Assembly: GCA_028280455.1 (NCBI GenBank)
Contig: JANQLT010000240.1
Location: forward strand, 1 to 58,528
Direction: 5' to 3'
Length of the DNA stretch: 58,528 nucleotides
Source of the DNA: Kiloniellales bacterium
Lineage (GTDB): Bacteria; Pseudomonadota; Alphaproteobacteria; Kiloniellales; JAKSDN01
A model generated the notes under the pieces. The model was given only the letters and a program-made list of their open reading frames with translations. It was not told where the DNA came from and did no database searches. The position numbers and the translations under genes were made by a program. Below, one piece after another: positions 7,135 through 15,814 of the stretch (within the stretch, counting starts at the first letter, position 1; each line of letters opens with the position of its first letter).

Positions 7135-8037
7135 TCACACCCGCTGCAGCAGGACCATCGCCGCGGCCGCGACGGCGATGCCGACCAGGACGATCGGCGC
7201 CGGCCAGCCATGGCCGAGCAGGCCTTCCAGCAGGGCGACGAAGGCCGGGGTCAGGTAGGTGTAGGCCATGACCTTGTGGCCCGGCAGGCGGACGCTGGCG
7301 TACTTGGCGATCAGGAAGGTGCCGGCGGTGTTGAAGCTGGCGAGGTAGGCGATGCCGAGCCAGACGCCGGCGGGCACCGCGGCCCAGGCCACCTCGCCCA
7401 GGCGCGGCGCGCAGTAGAGCGCCAGCAGGACCATGCCCGTGGCGACCGACCAGAAGGTCACGACGCTGGCCGGCTCGCCGCGGTGCAGCTTGGCGATCAG
7501 CGGCGCGTAGAGCGCGAAGGAGAGGCAGCCGAGGACGAAGATCAGCTCGCCGCGGCCGAGCGACAGCGCCAGCAGCTTCGCCAGGCTACCGTCGAACAGC
7601 ACCCAGAGCGCGCCCGCCGCGCCGAGCAGCAGGATGCTCAGTTGCGCCGCGCCGCTGCGCTGCCGGTTGAGGGCGAAGGCGAAGCCCGCCGCCATCAGCG
7701 GCAGCAGGGTGAAGAGCGCGCCTGTCGAGAGCGGGTCGGTCCAGCGCAGGGCCTCGAACATGGCGACGAAGAACAAGACCATGCAGAGGCCGATGGCGGC
7801 ATAGCGTAGGAGCGCGCCGAGGCCCGGCCAATGCAGCTCGCCGCGCGGGCCGAAGACCACGGCCAGCACCGCCGTCGCCATGCAGAAGCGCAAGAGGGTC
7901 ATGACCGTCGGGTCGAGGCCCTCGGTGATCGCGGCGACGACCGGGAAGGAGGTCGAGACCAGGAAGGCGTAGAGCAGCATCGCCGCGTTGGCGCGGCGGA
8001 TCTCGCTGGGCGGCGCTTCGGTCTCGGGGGGCGTCAT
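7135..8037 (-). CDS. EamA/DMT-family transporter
   Basis: About 300 residues with ten predicted membrane helices in two EamA halves, beginning ANAAMLLYAFLVSTSFPVVA and ending AIAVAAAAMVLLQRV. Length and repeat layout are typical of drug/metabolite exporters. I take the ATG at 8037, which has a GAAGGT site, rather than the upstream start at 8073. It lies downstream of codA on the same strand, but 132 bases and a dispersed repeat separate them, so it may have its own promoter. The substrate is unknown. A link to nucleobase or beta-amino acid export is conceivable from context only. Confidence 0.85.
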   Translation of the reverse strand: MTPPETEAPPSEIRRANAAMLLYAFLVSTSFPVVAAITEGLDPTVMTLLRFCMATAVLAVVFGPRGELHWPGLGALLRYAAIGLCMVLFFVAMFEALRWTDPLSTGALFTLLPLMAAGFAFALNRQRSGAAQLSILLLGAAGALWVLFDGSLAKLLALSLGRGELIFVLGCLSFALYAPLIAKLHRGEPASVVTFWSVATGMVLLALYCAPRLGEVAWAAVPAGVWLGIAYLASFNTAGTFLIAKYASVRLPGHKVMAYTYLTPAFVALLEGLLGHGWPAPIVLVGIAVAAAAMVLLQRV

Positions 8038-8083
8038 TGTCGGACCTTCGGAGAAACAGGACTCTCGACCCAACCATCACTGG

Positions 8084-8140
8084 GTCATGCTTCGTCAAGC
8101 TCAGCATGAGGACCTTACCCTGAGCCTGACGAAGGGTCAG
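8084..8140. repeat. REP-like imperfect palindrome
   Basis: Contains GCTTCGTCAAGCTCAGCATG and, inverted, CCCTGAGCCTGACGAAGGG. This core (CTTCGTCAGGCTCAGG and variants) recurs inside the element at 27750-27920. It sits between codA and the DMT gene and may act as an RNA hairpin. Confidence 0.7.
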
Positions 8141-8169
8141 GTCCGCCTGCCAGGCTACGCTCTCGACAA

Positions 8170-9453
8170 TCACGCCGGCCGCGGCGCCAGGAAGTCCACG
8201 CGGTGCGCTTCGTTGCCGAGGGTCAGGTTGACGTTGGTCGGCGCCGAGGCGGCGATCACCTCGCCGCGGCGGATGACGAAAAGCCGGGTGGCGCGCAGGC
8301 GGATCGCCTCGATCGGGTCGTGCGCCTGCAGCACCACCATGTCGGCGTTGCAGCCGGGCTCCAGGCCGTAGCTCTCGAGGTGCAGGACCTCGGCGCCGGC
8401 CGAGGTGACCGCCCGGTAGCACTCGCGCATCTCCTCGGCCCCGGTCATGTGGCCGACATGCACCGCCATGTGCGCCACCTCGAGCATGTCGTGGCTGCCG
8501 AGGCCGTACCAGGGGTCCATGACGCAGTCGTGGCCGAAGGCGACGGGGATGCCGGCGGCGCGCATCTCCTTCACCCGCATCAGCCCGCGGCGCTTGGGGT
8601 AGGTGTCGTGGCGGCCCTGGATGGCAATGTTGATCAAGGGGTTGGCGACCCCCGCGACACCCGACTCGCGCATCAGCGGCAGCAGCTTGCTGACGTAGTA
8701 GTTGTCCATCGAATGCATGGAGGTCAGGTGCGAGCCGGCGACCCGGCCCTGCAGGCCGTGGCGCTGGGTCTCGGCGGCCAGGGTCTCGATGTGCCGCGAC
8801 AGGGGGTCGTCGGTCTCGTCGCAGTGGATGTCGACCAGCAGGCCGCGCTCGCTGGCGATGTCGCAGAGGACCCGCAGGGAGGCCGCCCCCTCGGTCATGG
8901 TCCGCTCGAAGTGCGGGATGCCGCCGACCACGTCGACGCCCTTGTCGAGGGCCCGCTCCATGTGGTCGCGCGAGCGCTGGAAGCGGAAGAAGCCGTTCTG
9001 CGGGAAGGCGACGAGCTGCAGGTCGAGCCAGGGCTTGAGCTCCTGGCGCAGCTCGAGCAAGGCCTCGACCGCCGTCAGCGACTCGTCGGTGATGTCGACG
9101 TGGCTGCGGATCGCCAGGCAGCCGCGGGCGATCGACCAGTGGCAGAGCCGGCGGGCGCGCTCCTTGATGTCCTCCGGCGTCAGCTCCTTGACCAGGTCGG
9201 CCCAGATGTCGATGCCCTCGAGCAGGGTGCCGCTCTCGTTGATCCGCTTGCGGCCGGCCGAGAGCGTCGAGTCCAGGTGGAAGTGGCTGTCGACGAAGGG
9301 CGGCGAGACCAGCTTGCCTTCGGCGTCGAGGCTGAGCCGGGCCTCGGCCTCGATCCCCTGGCCGAGCTCGGCGATTCGGCCGTCCTTGATGGCGATGTCG
9401 ATCCCGCGCCGGCCGTCCGGCAGGGTCGCGTTGCGCAGCAGCATGTCGAGCAT
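8170..9453 (-). CDS. codA: Cytosine deaminase
   Basis: A 427-residue amidohydrolase that collinearly matches E. coli CodA. Metal and catalytic residues are present: His57/His59 (HFHLD), His210 and Glu213 (HCDE), His242 (SHLTSMHS) and Asp309 (FGHDCVMDPW), each about four positions before the E. coli numbering. PKRRGLMRVKEM and DLQLVAFPQNG are further CodA hallmarks. The enzyme converts cytosine to uracil and ammonia in the cytosol, feeding uracil to PreTA in the same operon. It starts 15 bases after the second BMP-importer permease. Close relatives act on isocytosine or isopropylammelide, but the overall match favours cytosine. Confidence 0.92.
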   Translation of the reverse strand: MLDMLLRNATLPDGRRGIDIAIKDGRIAELGQGIEAEARLSLDAEGKLVSPPFVDSHFHLDSTLSAGRKRINESGTLLEGIDIWADLVKELTPEDIKERARRLCHWSIARGCLAIRSHVDITDESLTAVEALLELRQELKPWLDLQLVAFPQNGFFRFQRSRDHMERALDKGVDVVGGIPHFERTMTEGAASLRVLCDIASERGLLVDIHCDETDDPLSRHIETLAAETQRHGLQGRVAGSHLTSMHSMDNYYVSKLLPLMRESGVAGVANPLINIAIQGRHDTYPKRRGLMRVKEMRAAGIPVAFGHDCVMDPWYGLGSHDMLEVAHMAVHVGHMTGAEEMRECYRAVTSAGAEVLHLESYGLEPGCNADMVVLQAHDPIEAIRLRATRLFVIRRGEVIAASAPTNVNLTLGNEAHRVDFLAPRPA

Positions 9454-9468
9454 GGGCGTTCCTTACGC

Positions 9469-10416
9469 TCAGATCCGGTCGCCGCGCCGGAAGGGCACCA
9501 GCAGCGCCTTGGGATAGGCGGCCCGGCGCGACATCACGACCATGGCGGCGATCGACAGAAGATAGGGCAAAGCGAGGAAGACCTGGTAGGGGATGAAGGC
9601 GCCGGCGGCCTGCTGGGCGCGGACCTGCAGGGCATCGAGCCCGGCGAAGAGCAGCGCGCCGATCAGCGCCTTGCCGGGCCGCCAGGAGGCGAAGATCACC
9701 AGGGCGACGCAGATCCAGCCGCGGCCGTTGATCATGCCGAAGTAGAAGGCATCGAAGGCCGACATGGTCAGGAAGGCGCCGCCGATCGCCATCAGCGCGC
9801 TGCCGAACACGACGGCGCCGAAGCGCACCGCCAGCACGTCGATGCCCTGGGCCTCGACGGCCACCGGGTTTTCGCCGGCCATGCGCACCGCCAGGCCGAT
9901 CGGCGTGCGGTAGAGCAGGTACCAGACCGTCGGCACCAGCAGCAGTGCCAGGTAGGTCAGCGGCGTCTGGCTGAACAGCACCGGGCCGAGGAAGGGAATC
10001 TCCGAGAGCAGCGGCACCTTGTAGATCTGGAAGGGCTCGATCTTCGGCGGCGTCGTCGCCAGCGGCAGCAGCATGCGGAAGAGGTAGGAGCTGAGCGCCG
10101 TCGCCAGCAGGGTCACGCCGATACCGGTGACGTGCTGGGACAGGCCGAAGGTGACCGTGAAGAGCGCGTGCAGCGCGCCGAAGATCGCGCCGACCAGGGC
10201 CGCGAAGAGCACGCCGGTCCAGAGGTCGCCGCCCTGGTAGACCCACATCCAGCCGGCCATGGCGCCGATGGTCATGATGCCTTCGATGCCGAGGTTGAGC
10301 ACGCCGGCGCGCTCGCAGATCAGCTCGCCCAGGGTGCCGAAGATCAGCGGGCTGACGATGCGCAGGGTCGCGGCCCAGAAGCCGACGGTGGTGACGATCT
10401 CGAGGATCTCCCACAT
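9469..10416 (-). CDS. BMP-family ABC importer permease 2 (nucleoside/nucleobase type)
   Basis: A 315-residue inner-membrane permease of the YufQ/NupQ type. The signature GELICERAGVLNLGIEGIM lies near residue 30, PIGLAVRMAGENPVAVEAQG is the coupling region, and eight to ten hydrophobic helices follow the family pattern. The ATG at 10416 lies six bases after the stop of permease 1. With that permease, the ATPase and the BMP binding protein upstream it forms one importer. Position between preTA and codA suggests a pyrimidine base or nucleoside as substrate. Confidence 0.9.
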   Translation of the reverse strand: MWEILEIVTTVGFWAATLRIVSPLIFGTLGELICERAGVLNLGIEGIMTIGAMAGWMWVYQGGDLWTGVLFAALVGAIFGALHALFTVTFGLSQHVTGIGVTLLATALSSYLFRMLLPLATTPPKIEPFQIYKVPLLSEIPFLGPVLFSQTPLTYLALLLVPTVWYLLYRTPIGLAVRMAGENPVAVEAQGIDVLAVRFGAVVFGSALMAIGGAFLTMSAFDAFYFGMINGRGWICVALVIFASWRPGKALIGALLFAGLDALQVRAQQAAGAFIPYQVFLALPYLLSIAAMVVMSRRAAYPKALLVPFRRGDRI

Positions 10417-10421
10417 GGCGC

Positions 10422-11471
10422 TCAGCTCCGCCGGATCCGATAGCGCACCAGCATGACGCTGAGCAGCACCATCATCAGCGAGACCGCGGTGACCACGTCG
10501 GCCAGGTAGCTCGGCACGTTGATCGCCCGGCTCATGGAGTCCGCGCCGACGAAGATCGCCGAGAGGAAGATCGCCGAGGCCACCACGCCGAGCGGGTGGA
10601 GCTGGGCCAGCATGGCGACCGCGATGCCGGCGTAGCCGAAGCCCGGCGAGATATCGAGGGTCAGGTAGCCCTTGAGGCCAGCCACCTCGGAGACCCCGGC
10701 GATGCCGGCCAGGCCGCCGCTGATCAGCGCCGTGCGCAGCACCGTGGCGTTGACCGAGATGCCGGCGAAGGAAGCCGCCCGGGCGTTGTGGCCGACCGCG
10801 CGGATCTCGTAGCCCCAGACGGTGAAGCGCATCAGCCACCAGACCAGCAGCGCCGCGCCCAGGGCCAGGAGGAAGCCCAGGTGCAGCCGGGTCTTGGCCA
10901 GCAGCTCGGGCAGCTCGCCCTCGGCGATCACCGGCGCGGCCTGCGGCCAGCCGAGCGACATGGGGTCCTTCCAGGGCCCCTCGATCAGGTAGCCGACCAG
11001 CAGGATCACGACGAAGTTGAGCAGCAAGGTGGTGACCACCTCGTCGACCTTGAGCTTGGTCTTGAGCACGACGGGTACGTAGAGCAGCGCGCCGCCGGCC
11101 AGCGCCCCGGCGATCACCAGCAGCGGGATCATCAGCGGCGCCGGCAGCGAGATCAGCCCGGTGCCGATGCCGGTGACGGCGAGCGCACCGAAATAGAACT
11201 GCCCCTCGGCGCCGATGTTCCAGAACTTGGCCCGGAAGGCCACCGCCGCGGCGAGCCCGGTGAAGATCAGCGGCGTCGCCCGGGTCAAGGTCTCGGTGAT
11301 CGCGAACTTGGAGCCGAAGGCGCCGTTCAGCAGCAGGGCGAAAGCCTGCACCAGGGACTCGCCGCTCCAGAGAATCAGCACCGAGCAGAGCAGCAGCGCC
11401 GCCAGCACCGCCAACACCGGCGCGACCCCCGCCATCCAAACCGGCACCTTCTCGCGCGGCTCGAACCTCAT
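10422..11471 (-). CDS. BMP-family ABC importer permease 1 (nucleoside/nucleobase type)
   Basis: A 349-residue permease of the YufP/NupP type. The N-terminal helix is about residues 13-35 (VAPVLAVLAALLLCSVLIL). FRAKFWNIGAEGQFYFGAL and LKVDEVVTTLLLNFV are the family landmarks, followed by GYEIRAVGHNARAASFAGI. It pairs with the shorter permease downstream. A 259-base gap holding a large palindromic repeat separates it from the ATPase gene, which is unusual inside such an operon and may alter expression of the two permeases and codA. Confidence 0.9.
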   Translation of the reverse strand: MRFEPREKVPVWMAGVAPVLAVLAALLLCSVLILWSGESLVQAFALLLNGAFGSKFAITETLTRATPLIFTGLAAAVAFRAKFWNIGAEGQFYFGALAVTGIGTGLISLPAPLMIPLLVIAGALAGGALLYVPVVLKTKLKVDEVVTTLLLNFVVILLVGYLIEGPWKDPMSLGWPQAAPVIAEGELPELLAKTRLHLGFLLALGAALLVWWLMRFTVWGYEIRAVGHNARAASFAGISVNATVLRTALISGGLAGIAGVSEVAGLKGYLTLDISPGFGYAGIAVAMLAQLHPLGVVASAIFLSAIFVGADSMSRAINVPSYLADVVTAVSLMMVLLSVMLVRYRIRRS

Positions 11472-11510
11472 GGGGCACGACTCCGGAAGGCGGGCGCTGC
11501 CCCCAACAAA

Positions 11511-11700
11511 TGCCCCCTCACCCAGCGCCGGCTAGGGCGCGACATGCTGTCGCGCCAAGCCTTCGCAGCCCTCTCCCTCCAGGGGAGAGGGAAAAAGAGA
11601 ATAGCCGCCTCCACCTTATCCCTCTCCCCCGACGGGGGAGAGGGTTGCGCAGGCTTGGCGAGGCGCAGCCGAGCCCTAGCCGGAGCTGGGTGAGGGGGCA
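11511..11700. repeat. 190-bp palindromic REP/MITE-like element
   Basis: Terminal inverted repeats of 28 bases (11511-11538 and 11673-11700) match at 27 positions and begin TGCCCCCTCACCCAGC. Inside, each half carries a CCCTCTCCC/GGGAGAGGG-type hairpin, and the homology between halves extends imperfectly for about 80 bases. It codes for nothing. It lies between the ATPase and permease genes of the BMP importer; the rest of the 11472-11730 gap shows no feature. Confidence 0.85.
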
Positions 11701-11730
11701 GTCGTTTATCCAACTTGAGCATTGCCACCC

Positions 11731-13239
11731 TCACGCCTCCGCGTGGCCGCTCATCATCAGGCCGATGCGGCGGACGTCGAGCGATTGCGCGGGCAGCGGC
11801 GGGCGGAGCTCGCCGCGGTAGATCACCGCGATGCGGTCGGCCAGCGACAGCAGCTCCTCCAGGTCCTCGGAGATCAGCAGGATGCCGGCGCCGCGCGCGC
11901 GGGCTTCGAGGAGCTGGCCGTGGACGTAGGCGATGGCCCCCTCGTCGAGGCCGCGCGCCGGCTGGTTGGCGACGATGAACTTGGGCTCGCGCGACAGGCC
12001 GCGGGCCAGGATCAGCTTCTGCATGTTACCGCCGGAGAGCAGCCGGGTCTCGGCCTGCGGCCCGGGGCAGCGCACGTCGAAGCGATCGATCAGGTGCTCG
12101 GCATGGACCCAGGCCGCGGCACGGTCGATGACGAAGCCGCCGCGCGAGAAGGGCGGCCGCCGCAGGTCCTCGCTGACCAGGTTCTCCCAGACCGTCATCT
12201 CGCCGATCATGCCCTCGGCGTGGCGGTCCTCCGGGATGCGCCCGACGCCGGCGGCCACCACGGCGCGCGGATCGGCCCGGCCGAGCGGCCGGCCGAGCAG
12301 CAGGAAGCGCCCGGAAGCCGGGGCCAGGGCGCCCGAGACCAGGGCCGCCAGGGCGCTCTGGCCGTTGCCGGCGACCCCGGCGATGCCGACGATCTCGTGG
12401 GCCCGGACCTCCAGGTCGACGCCGCGCAGGTCGCCGCCGGAGGCGCCCGCGGTCGAGACCCCCTGCAGCGCGACCACGGGCTCGCCGGGTTCCATGGGCT
12501 CGGCCCGCGGCCGGGCGACCTTGCGGCCGACCATCATCTCGGCCAGGAGGTCGCGGTCCGCCTCGGCGGTGGCGACGCCGCCGACCAGCTTGCCGCCGCG
12601 CAGCACGGCGATGCGGTCGCTGACCTGCAGGATCTCGTGCAGCTTGTGGGAGATGATGATCGCCGAGCGGCCCTGCTCGACCAGCCGCCGCAGGGTGGCG
12701 AAGAGCGAGTCGGTCTCCTGCGGCGTCAGCACGGCGGTCGGCTCGTCGAGAATCAGAATCCGCGCGTCGGCATAGAGCGCCTTGAGGATCTCGACGCGCT
12801 GGCGCTGCCCGACCGTCAGGTCCGCGACGCGGGCGTCGGGCTCGATCTCCAGGCCGAACTGCTCGGAGAGCGCCCGCAGCTTGCGCCGCCCCTCGCCGAG
12901 CCGCTGGCGCAGCGACCAGAGCGACTCCCGGCCGAGGATGATGTTCTCCAGGACCGTCAGGTTGTCGGCCAGGGTGAAATGCTGATGCACCATGCCGATG
13001 CCGGCCTCGATCGCGGCCTCGGGCGAGCCCGGCGGCAGCGGCTCGCCGTTGACCTCGACATGGCCCGCGTCTGCCACGTAGTGGCCGAAGATGATGTTCA
13101 TCAGCGTGGTCTTGCCGGCGCCGTTCTCGCCGAGCAGCGCCAGGACCTCTCCGGCGGCCAAGGACAGGTCGATCCCGTCGTTGGCCAGGAGAGGCCCGAA
13201 ACGCTTGCTGATGCCGGCGAGCTTGAGGACTTCGGTCAC
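11731..13239 (-). CDS. BMP-family ABC importer ATPase (duplicated ATP-binding domains)
   Basis: About 502 residues with two ABC cassettes, as in sugar/nucleoside importers of the RbsA/NupO type. The first half has Walker A LLGENGAGKTT and Walker B ILILDEPTAVLTPQE. The second half has GIAGVAGNGQSAL in place of Walker A and LSGGNMQKLILARGL as signature. The GTG at 13239 is preferred because GGAAGGG lies just upstream; an in-frame GTG at 13254 would add five residues. It follows the binding-protein gene by about 90 bases and is in line with preT-preA upstream. Confidence 0.92.
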   Translation of the reverse strand: MTEVLKLAGISKRFGPLLANDGIDLSLAAGEVLALLGENGAGKTTLMNIIFGHYVADAGHVEVNGEPLPPGSPEAAIEAGIGMVHQHFTLADNLTVLENIILGRESLWSLRQRLGEGRRKLRALSEQFGLEIEPDARVADLTVGQRQRVEILKALYADARILILDEPTAVLTPQETDSLFATLRRLVEQGRSAIIISHKLHEILQVSDRIAVLRGGKLVGGVATAEADRDLLAEMMVGRKVARPRAEPMEPGEPVVALQGVSTAGASGGDLRGVDLEVRAHEIVGIAGVAGNGQSALAALVSGALAPASGRFLLLGRPLGRADPRAVVAAGVGRIPEDRHAEGMIGEMTVWENLVSEDLRRPPFSRGGFVIDRAAAWVHAEHLIDRFDVRCPGPQAETRLLSGGNMQKLILARGLSREPKFIVANQPARGLDEGAIAYVHGQLLEARARGAGILLISEDLEELLSLADRIAVIYRGELRPPLPAQSLDVRRIGLMMSGHAEA

Positions 13240-13332
13240 GTCTGACCCTTCCACCCTCGGAGGGCGTCGTCGCGGGCCGGGGTCAGCCGGCTCGCAATGA
13301 CGAGCCCTCGAATGGCGGATTCGAGCCGACCG

Positions 13333-14328
13333 TCAGTACGTCGACTTGGGCTCTTCGTCGTTGATCTCGACGACGACCTTGCCGGCCAGGATGTCGGCCG
13401 AGACGGCCTCGACCTTGGCCTTGATGTCGGCCGGGATGCGGTCCTCGAACTCGTAGTAGGGCGCGAGGCTGGCGCCGCCCTTGGCCATCATGGTCCACTC
13501 CTTGTAGTCCTCGGCGGCGAACTTGCCGTCCTTGACGAGCTGGATGGCGTGGCTGATGGCGTTGTTCATGTCCCAGAGGGCGGAGGTCACGACCACGTCC
13601 GTGCCGTTCTCCTCCTTGTTCATGTCGTTGACGTTGCCGAAGGCGATGATGCCGCTCTCCCGCGCCGCGTCGACCACCCCGGCGCGCTCGGCATAGAGCA
13701 CGTCGACGCCGGCCTCGACCTGGGCGAAGGCCGCTTCCTTGGCCTTCGGCGGGTCGTACCAGGAGCCGATGAAGGTGACCTTGAACTTGGCGTCGGGATT
13801 GACCGAGCGGGCGCCGTTCATGAAGGCGTGGAACAGCCGGTTGACCTCGCCGATCGGATAGCCGCCGACCATGCCGATCTTGCCGGACCTAGACATGGCG
13901 CCGGCGATGATGCCCATCAGGTAGCAGGGCTCGTGGATGTAGTTGTCGAAGACGGCGAAGTTGGTGCCGTGGGGCCGGAAGGGATCGCCCATCAGGAAGG
14001 CGATCTCGGGATAGTCGTCGGCCACCTCGCGGGCCTCGCGGCTGATGCCGAAGGCCTCGCCGACCACCAGATCGACGCCGCTCTCGGCGTACTCGCGCAG
14101 GACGCGGATGTAGTCGGTGTTGGAGACCTTCTCGGAGAAGACGTACTCGATATCGCCGCGGTTCTGCGCGTTGGTCAGCGCCTGGTGCAGGCGGGCGTCC
14201 CACTTCTGCTGGATCGGCTGGGTGTAGATGCCGGCCACCTTGATCGTCTCGGCCATTGCCTGGCTCGCCCCCGCGAACGACAGGACCGCGACCGCCATGG
14301 CCGCTAGAATCCCCCGAAGTCTGGTCAT
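13333..14328 (-). CDS. BMP-family substrate-binding protein (diverged, possible nucleobase binder)
   Basis: A 331-residue periplasmic binding protein with a signal peptide (LRGILAAMAVAVLSFAGASQ, cleavage near AMA-ET). The fold type is that of the Bmp/Med/PnrA family: ADDYPEIAFLMGDPF, GIIAGAMSRSGKIGMVGGYP and VDAARESGIIAFGN. It lacks the DKSFN motif of classical nucleoside-binding members; the same place reads TQPIQQKWDARLH. A strong AAGGAGA site precedes the ATG. Being encoded between preA and the transporter subunits, it probably delivers a pyrimidine base or nucleoside for the pathway. The substrate is inferred. Confidence 0.88.
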   Translation of the reverse strand: MTRLRGILAAMAVAVLSFAGASQAMAETIKVAGIYTQPIQQKWDARLHQALTNAQNRGDIEYVFSEKVSNTDYIRVLREYAESGVDLVVGEAFGISREAREVADDYPEIAFLMGDPFRPHGTNFAVFDNYIHEPCYLMGIIAGAMSRSGKIGMVGGYPIGEVNRLFHAFMNGARSVNPDAKFKVTFIGSWYDPPKAKEAAFAQVEAGVDVLYAERAGVVDAARESGIIAFGNVNDMNKEENGTDVVVTSALWDMNNAISHAIQLVKDGKFAAEDYKEWTMMAKGGASLAPYYEFEDRIPADIKAKVEAVSADILAGKVVVEINDEEPKSTY

Positions 14329-14340
14329 GCTCGTCTCCTT

Positions 14341-14364
14341 CTCGTTTTCTCGTTTTCTCGTTTT
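14341..14364. repeat. 8-bp tandem repeat in leader of BMP gene
   Basis: CTCGTTTT is repeated three times in perfect tandem (AAAACGAG on the coding strand), directly upstream of the ribosome site of the binding-protein gene. The repeat gives an A-rich leader, and unit-number change would alter leader length. Confidence 0.8.
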
Positions 14365-14458
14365 TCGTCGAACGGCAACAGCGCTGCGAAATCATGCCCC
14401 GCGCTGACGGACTCCTCGCTTGCGGCCCCCCGACCGCTCTGCAGAACGCGCGCGCCGC

Positions 14459-15763
14459 CTATTCGGCGGCGGCGCGGTTGGGGTTGTTGGGATGCGTGGT
14501 CCAATTGGCGTAGTCGGGATCGATCTCCTGGCCGGTGCGCGGATCGACGCCCTCGGTCATCCGCTCCAGGGTGATGCAGCTCTCCACCGGACAGACGCTG
14601 ACGCAGAGGTTGCAGCCGACGCATTCCTCGTCGATCACCTCGTAGCGGCGCTCGCCGTTGACCGTGGCGGTGATCGCCTGGTGCGAGGTGTCCTCGCAGG
14701 CGATGTGGCAGCGGCCGCACTTGATGCAAAGGTCCTGGTCGATGCGCGCCTTGACCACGTAGTTCAGGTTGAGGAACTGCCAGTCGGTCACGTTCGGCAC
14801 GGCGGCGCCGACGACCTCGTCGAGCCGGCTGTAGCCCTTGGCGGTCATCCAGGTCTTCAGGCCCTCGACCATGTCCTCGACGATGCGGAAGCCGTAGGCC
14901 ATGGCGGCGGTGCAGACCTGCACCGTGCCGGCGCCCAGCGCCATGAACTCGACGCCGTGGCGCCAGGTCTCGATGCCGCCGATGCCGGAGATCGGCAGGC
15001 CCTGGGTCTCGGGGTCGCGGGCGATCTCGGCCACCATGTTGAGGGCGATGGGCCTGACCGCGGGGCCGCAATAGCCGCCGTGCGTGCCCCTGCCGTCGGT
15101 CGCCGGCTCCGGCGTCATGGCGTCGAGGTTCACGCCGATGATCGAGTTGATGGTGTTGATCAGCGACACCCCGTCCGCGCCGCCGGCCTTGGCGGCGCGC
15201 GCCGGGTGGCGGACGTCGGTGATGTTCGGCGTCAGCTTGACCAGCACCGGCATGCGGGTGTTCTGCTTGCACCAGCGGGCGACCATCTCGACGTACTCGG
15301 GCACCTGGCCGACCGCCGAGCCCATGCCACGCTCCGACATGCCGTGGGGGCAGCCGAAGTTGAGCTCGATGCCGTCGGCCCCGGTCTCCTCGACCCGCGC
15401 CAGGATCTTCTGCCAGGCGGCCTCCTCGCAGGGCACCATCAGCGAGACCACCACCGCGCGGTCCGGCCAGTCGCGCTTGACCTGCTTGATCTCCCGGAGG
15501 TTCACGTCGAGCGGCCGGTCGGTGATCAGCTCGACGTTGTTGAAGCCGAGCAGGCGACGGTCGGCGCCGTGCAAGGCGCCGTAGCGCGGGCCGTTGACGT
15601 TGACGATCGGCGGGTCCTCGCCGAGGGTCTTCCAGACCACGCCGCCCCAGCCGGCGCGGAAGGCCCGGACCACGTTGTATTCCTTGTCGGTCGGCGGCGC
15701 CGAGGCCAGCCAGAAGGGGTTGGGGGACTTGATGCCTACGAAGTCGCTGCTGATGTCGACCAT
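14459..15763 (-). CDS. preA: NAD-dependent dihydropyrimidine dehydrogenase, catalytic subunit
   Basis: A 434-residue FMN-barrel subunit that reduces uracil or thymine to the 5,6-dihydro form. The N-terminal dihydroorotate-dehydrogenase-like barrel contains NPFWLASAPPTD, the active-site loop NFGCPHGMSERGMGSAVGQ and the FMN region GIGGIETWRHG. Two C-terminal [4Fe-4S] motifs follow, starting at Cys346 (CIKCGRCHIAC) and Cys381 (CVGCNLCVSVC). Length and layout equal E. coli PreA. It is 51 bases downstream of preT and is followed by the BMP importer. This is the entry step of reductive pyrimidine breakdown in the cytosol. Confidence 0.95.
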   Translation of the reverse strand: MVDISSDFVGIKSPNPFWLASAPPTDKEYNVVRAFRAGWGGVVWKTLGEDPPIVNVNGPRYGALHGADRRLLGFNNVELITDRPLDVNLREIKQVKRDWPDRAVVVSLMVPCEEAAWQKILARVEETGADGIELNFGCPHGMSERGMGSAVGQVPEYVEMVARWCKQNTRMPVLVKLTPNITDVRHPARAAKAGGADGVSLINTINSIIGVNLDAMTPEPATDGRGTHGGYCGPAVRPIALNMVAEIARDPETQGLPISGIGGIETWRHGVEFMALGAGTVQVCTAAMAYGFRIVEDMVEGLKTWMTAKGYSRLDEVVGAAVPNVTDWQFLNLNYVVKARIDQDLCIKCGRCHIACEDTSHQAITATVNGERRYEVIDEECVGCNLCVSVCPVESCITLERMTEGVDPRTGQEIDPDYANWTTHPNNPNRAAAE

Positions 15764-15814
15764 GCTCTCGGCTCCCGCCCGAATTGTCGCTTCACCTCTC
15801 CTCGGCCGGCCGTC

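Noticed and set aside
7586..10414. A 942-codon minus-strand frame overlapping the DMT, codA and permease genes
   Set aside because: Off-frame shadow rich in Arg, Pro and Gly; the real products are in another minus-strand frame.
8203..10443. A 746-codon plus-strand frame opposite codA and a permease
   Set aside because: Antisense shadow; the minus strand has CodA with all catalytic residues and a typical BMP permease.
14341..14364. Possible CRISPR-like repeat
   Set aside because: Units are only eight bases, directly adjacent, with no spacers and no cas genes.
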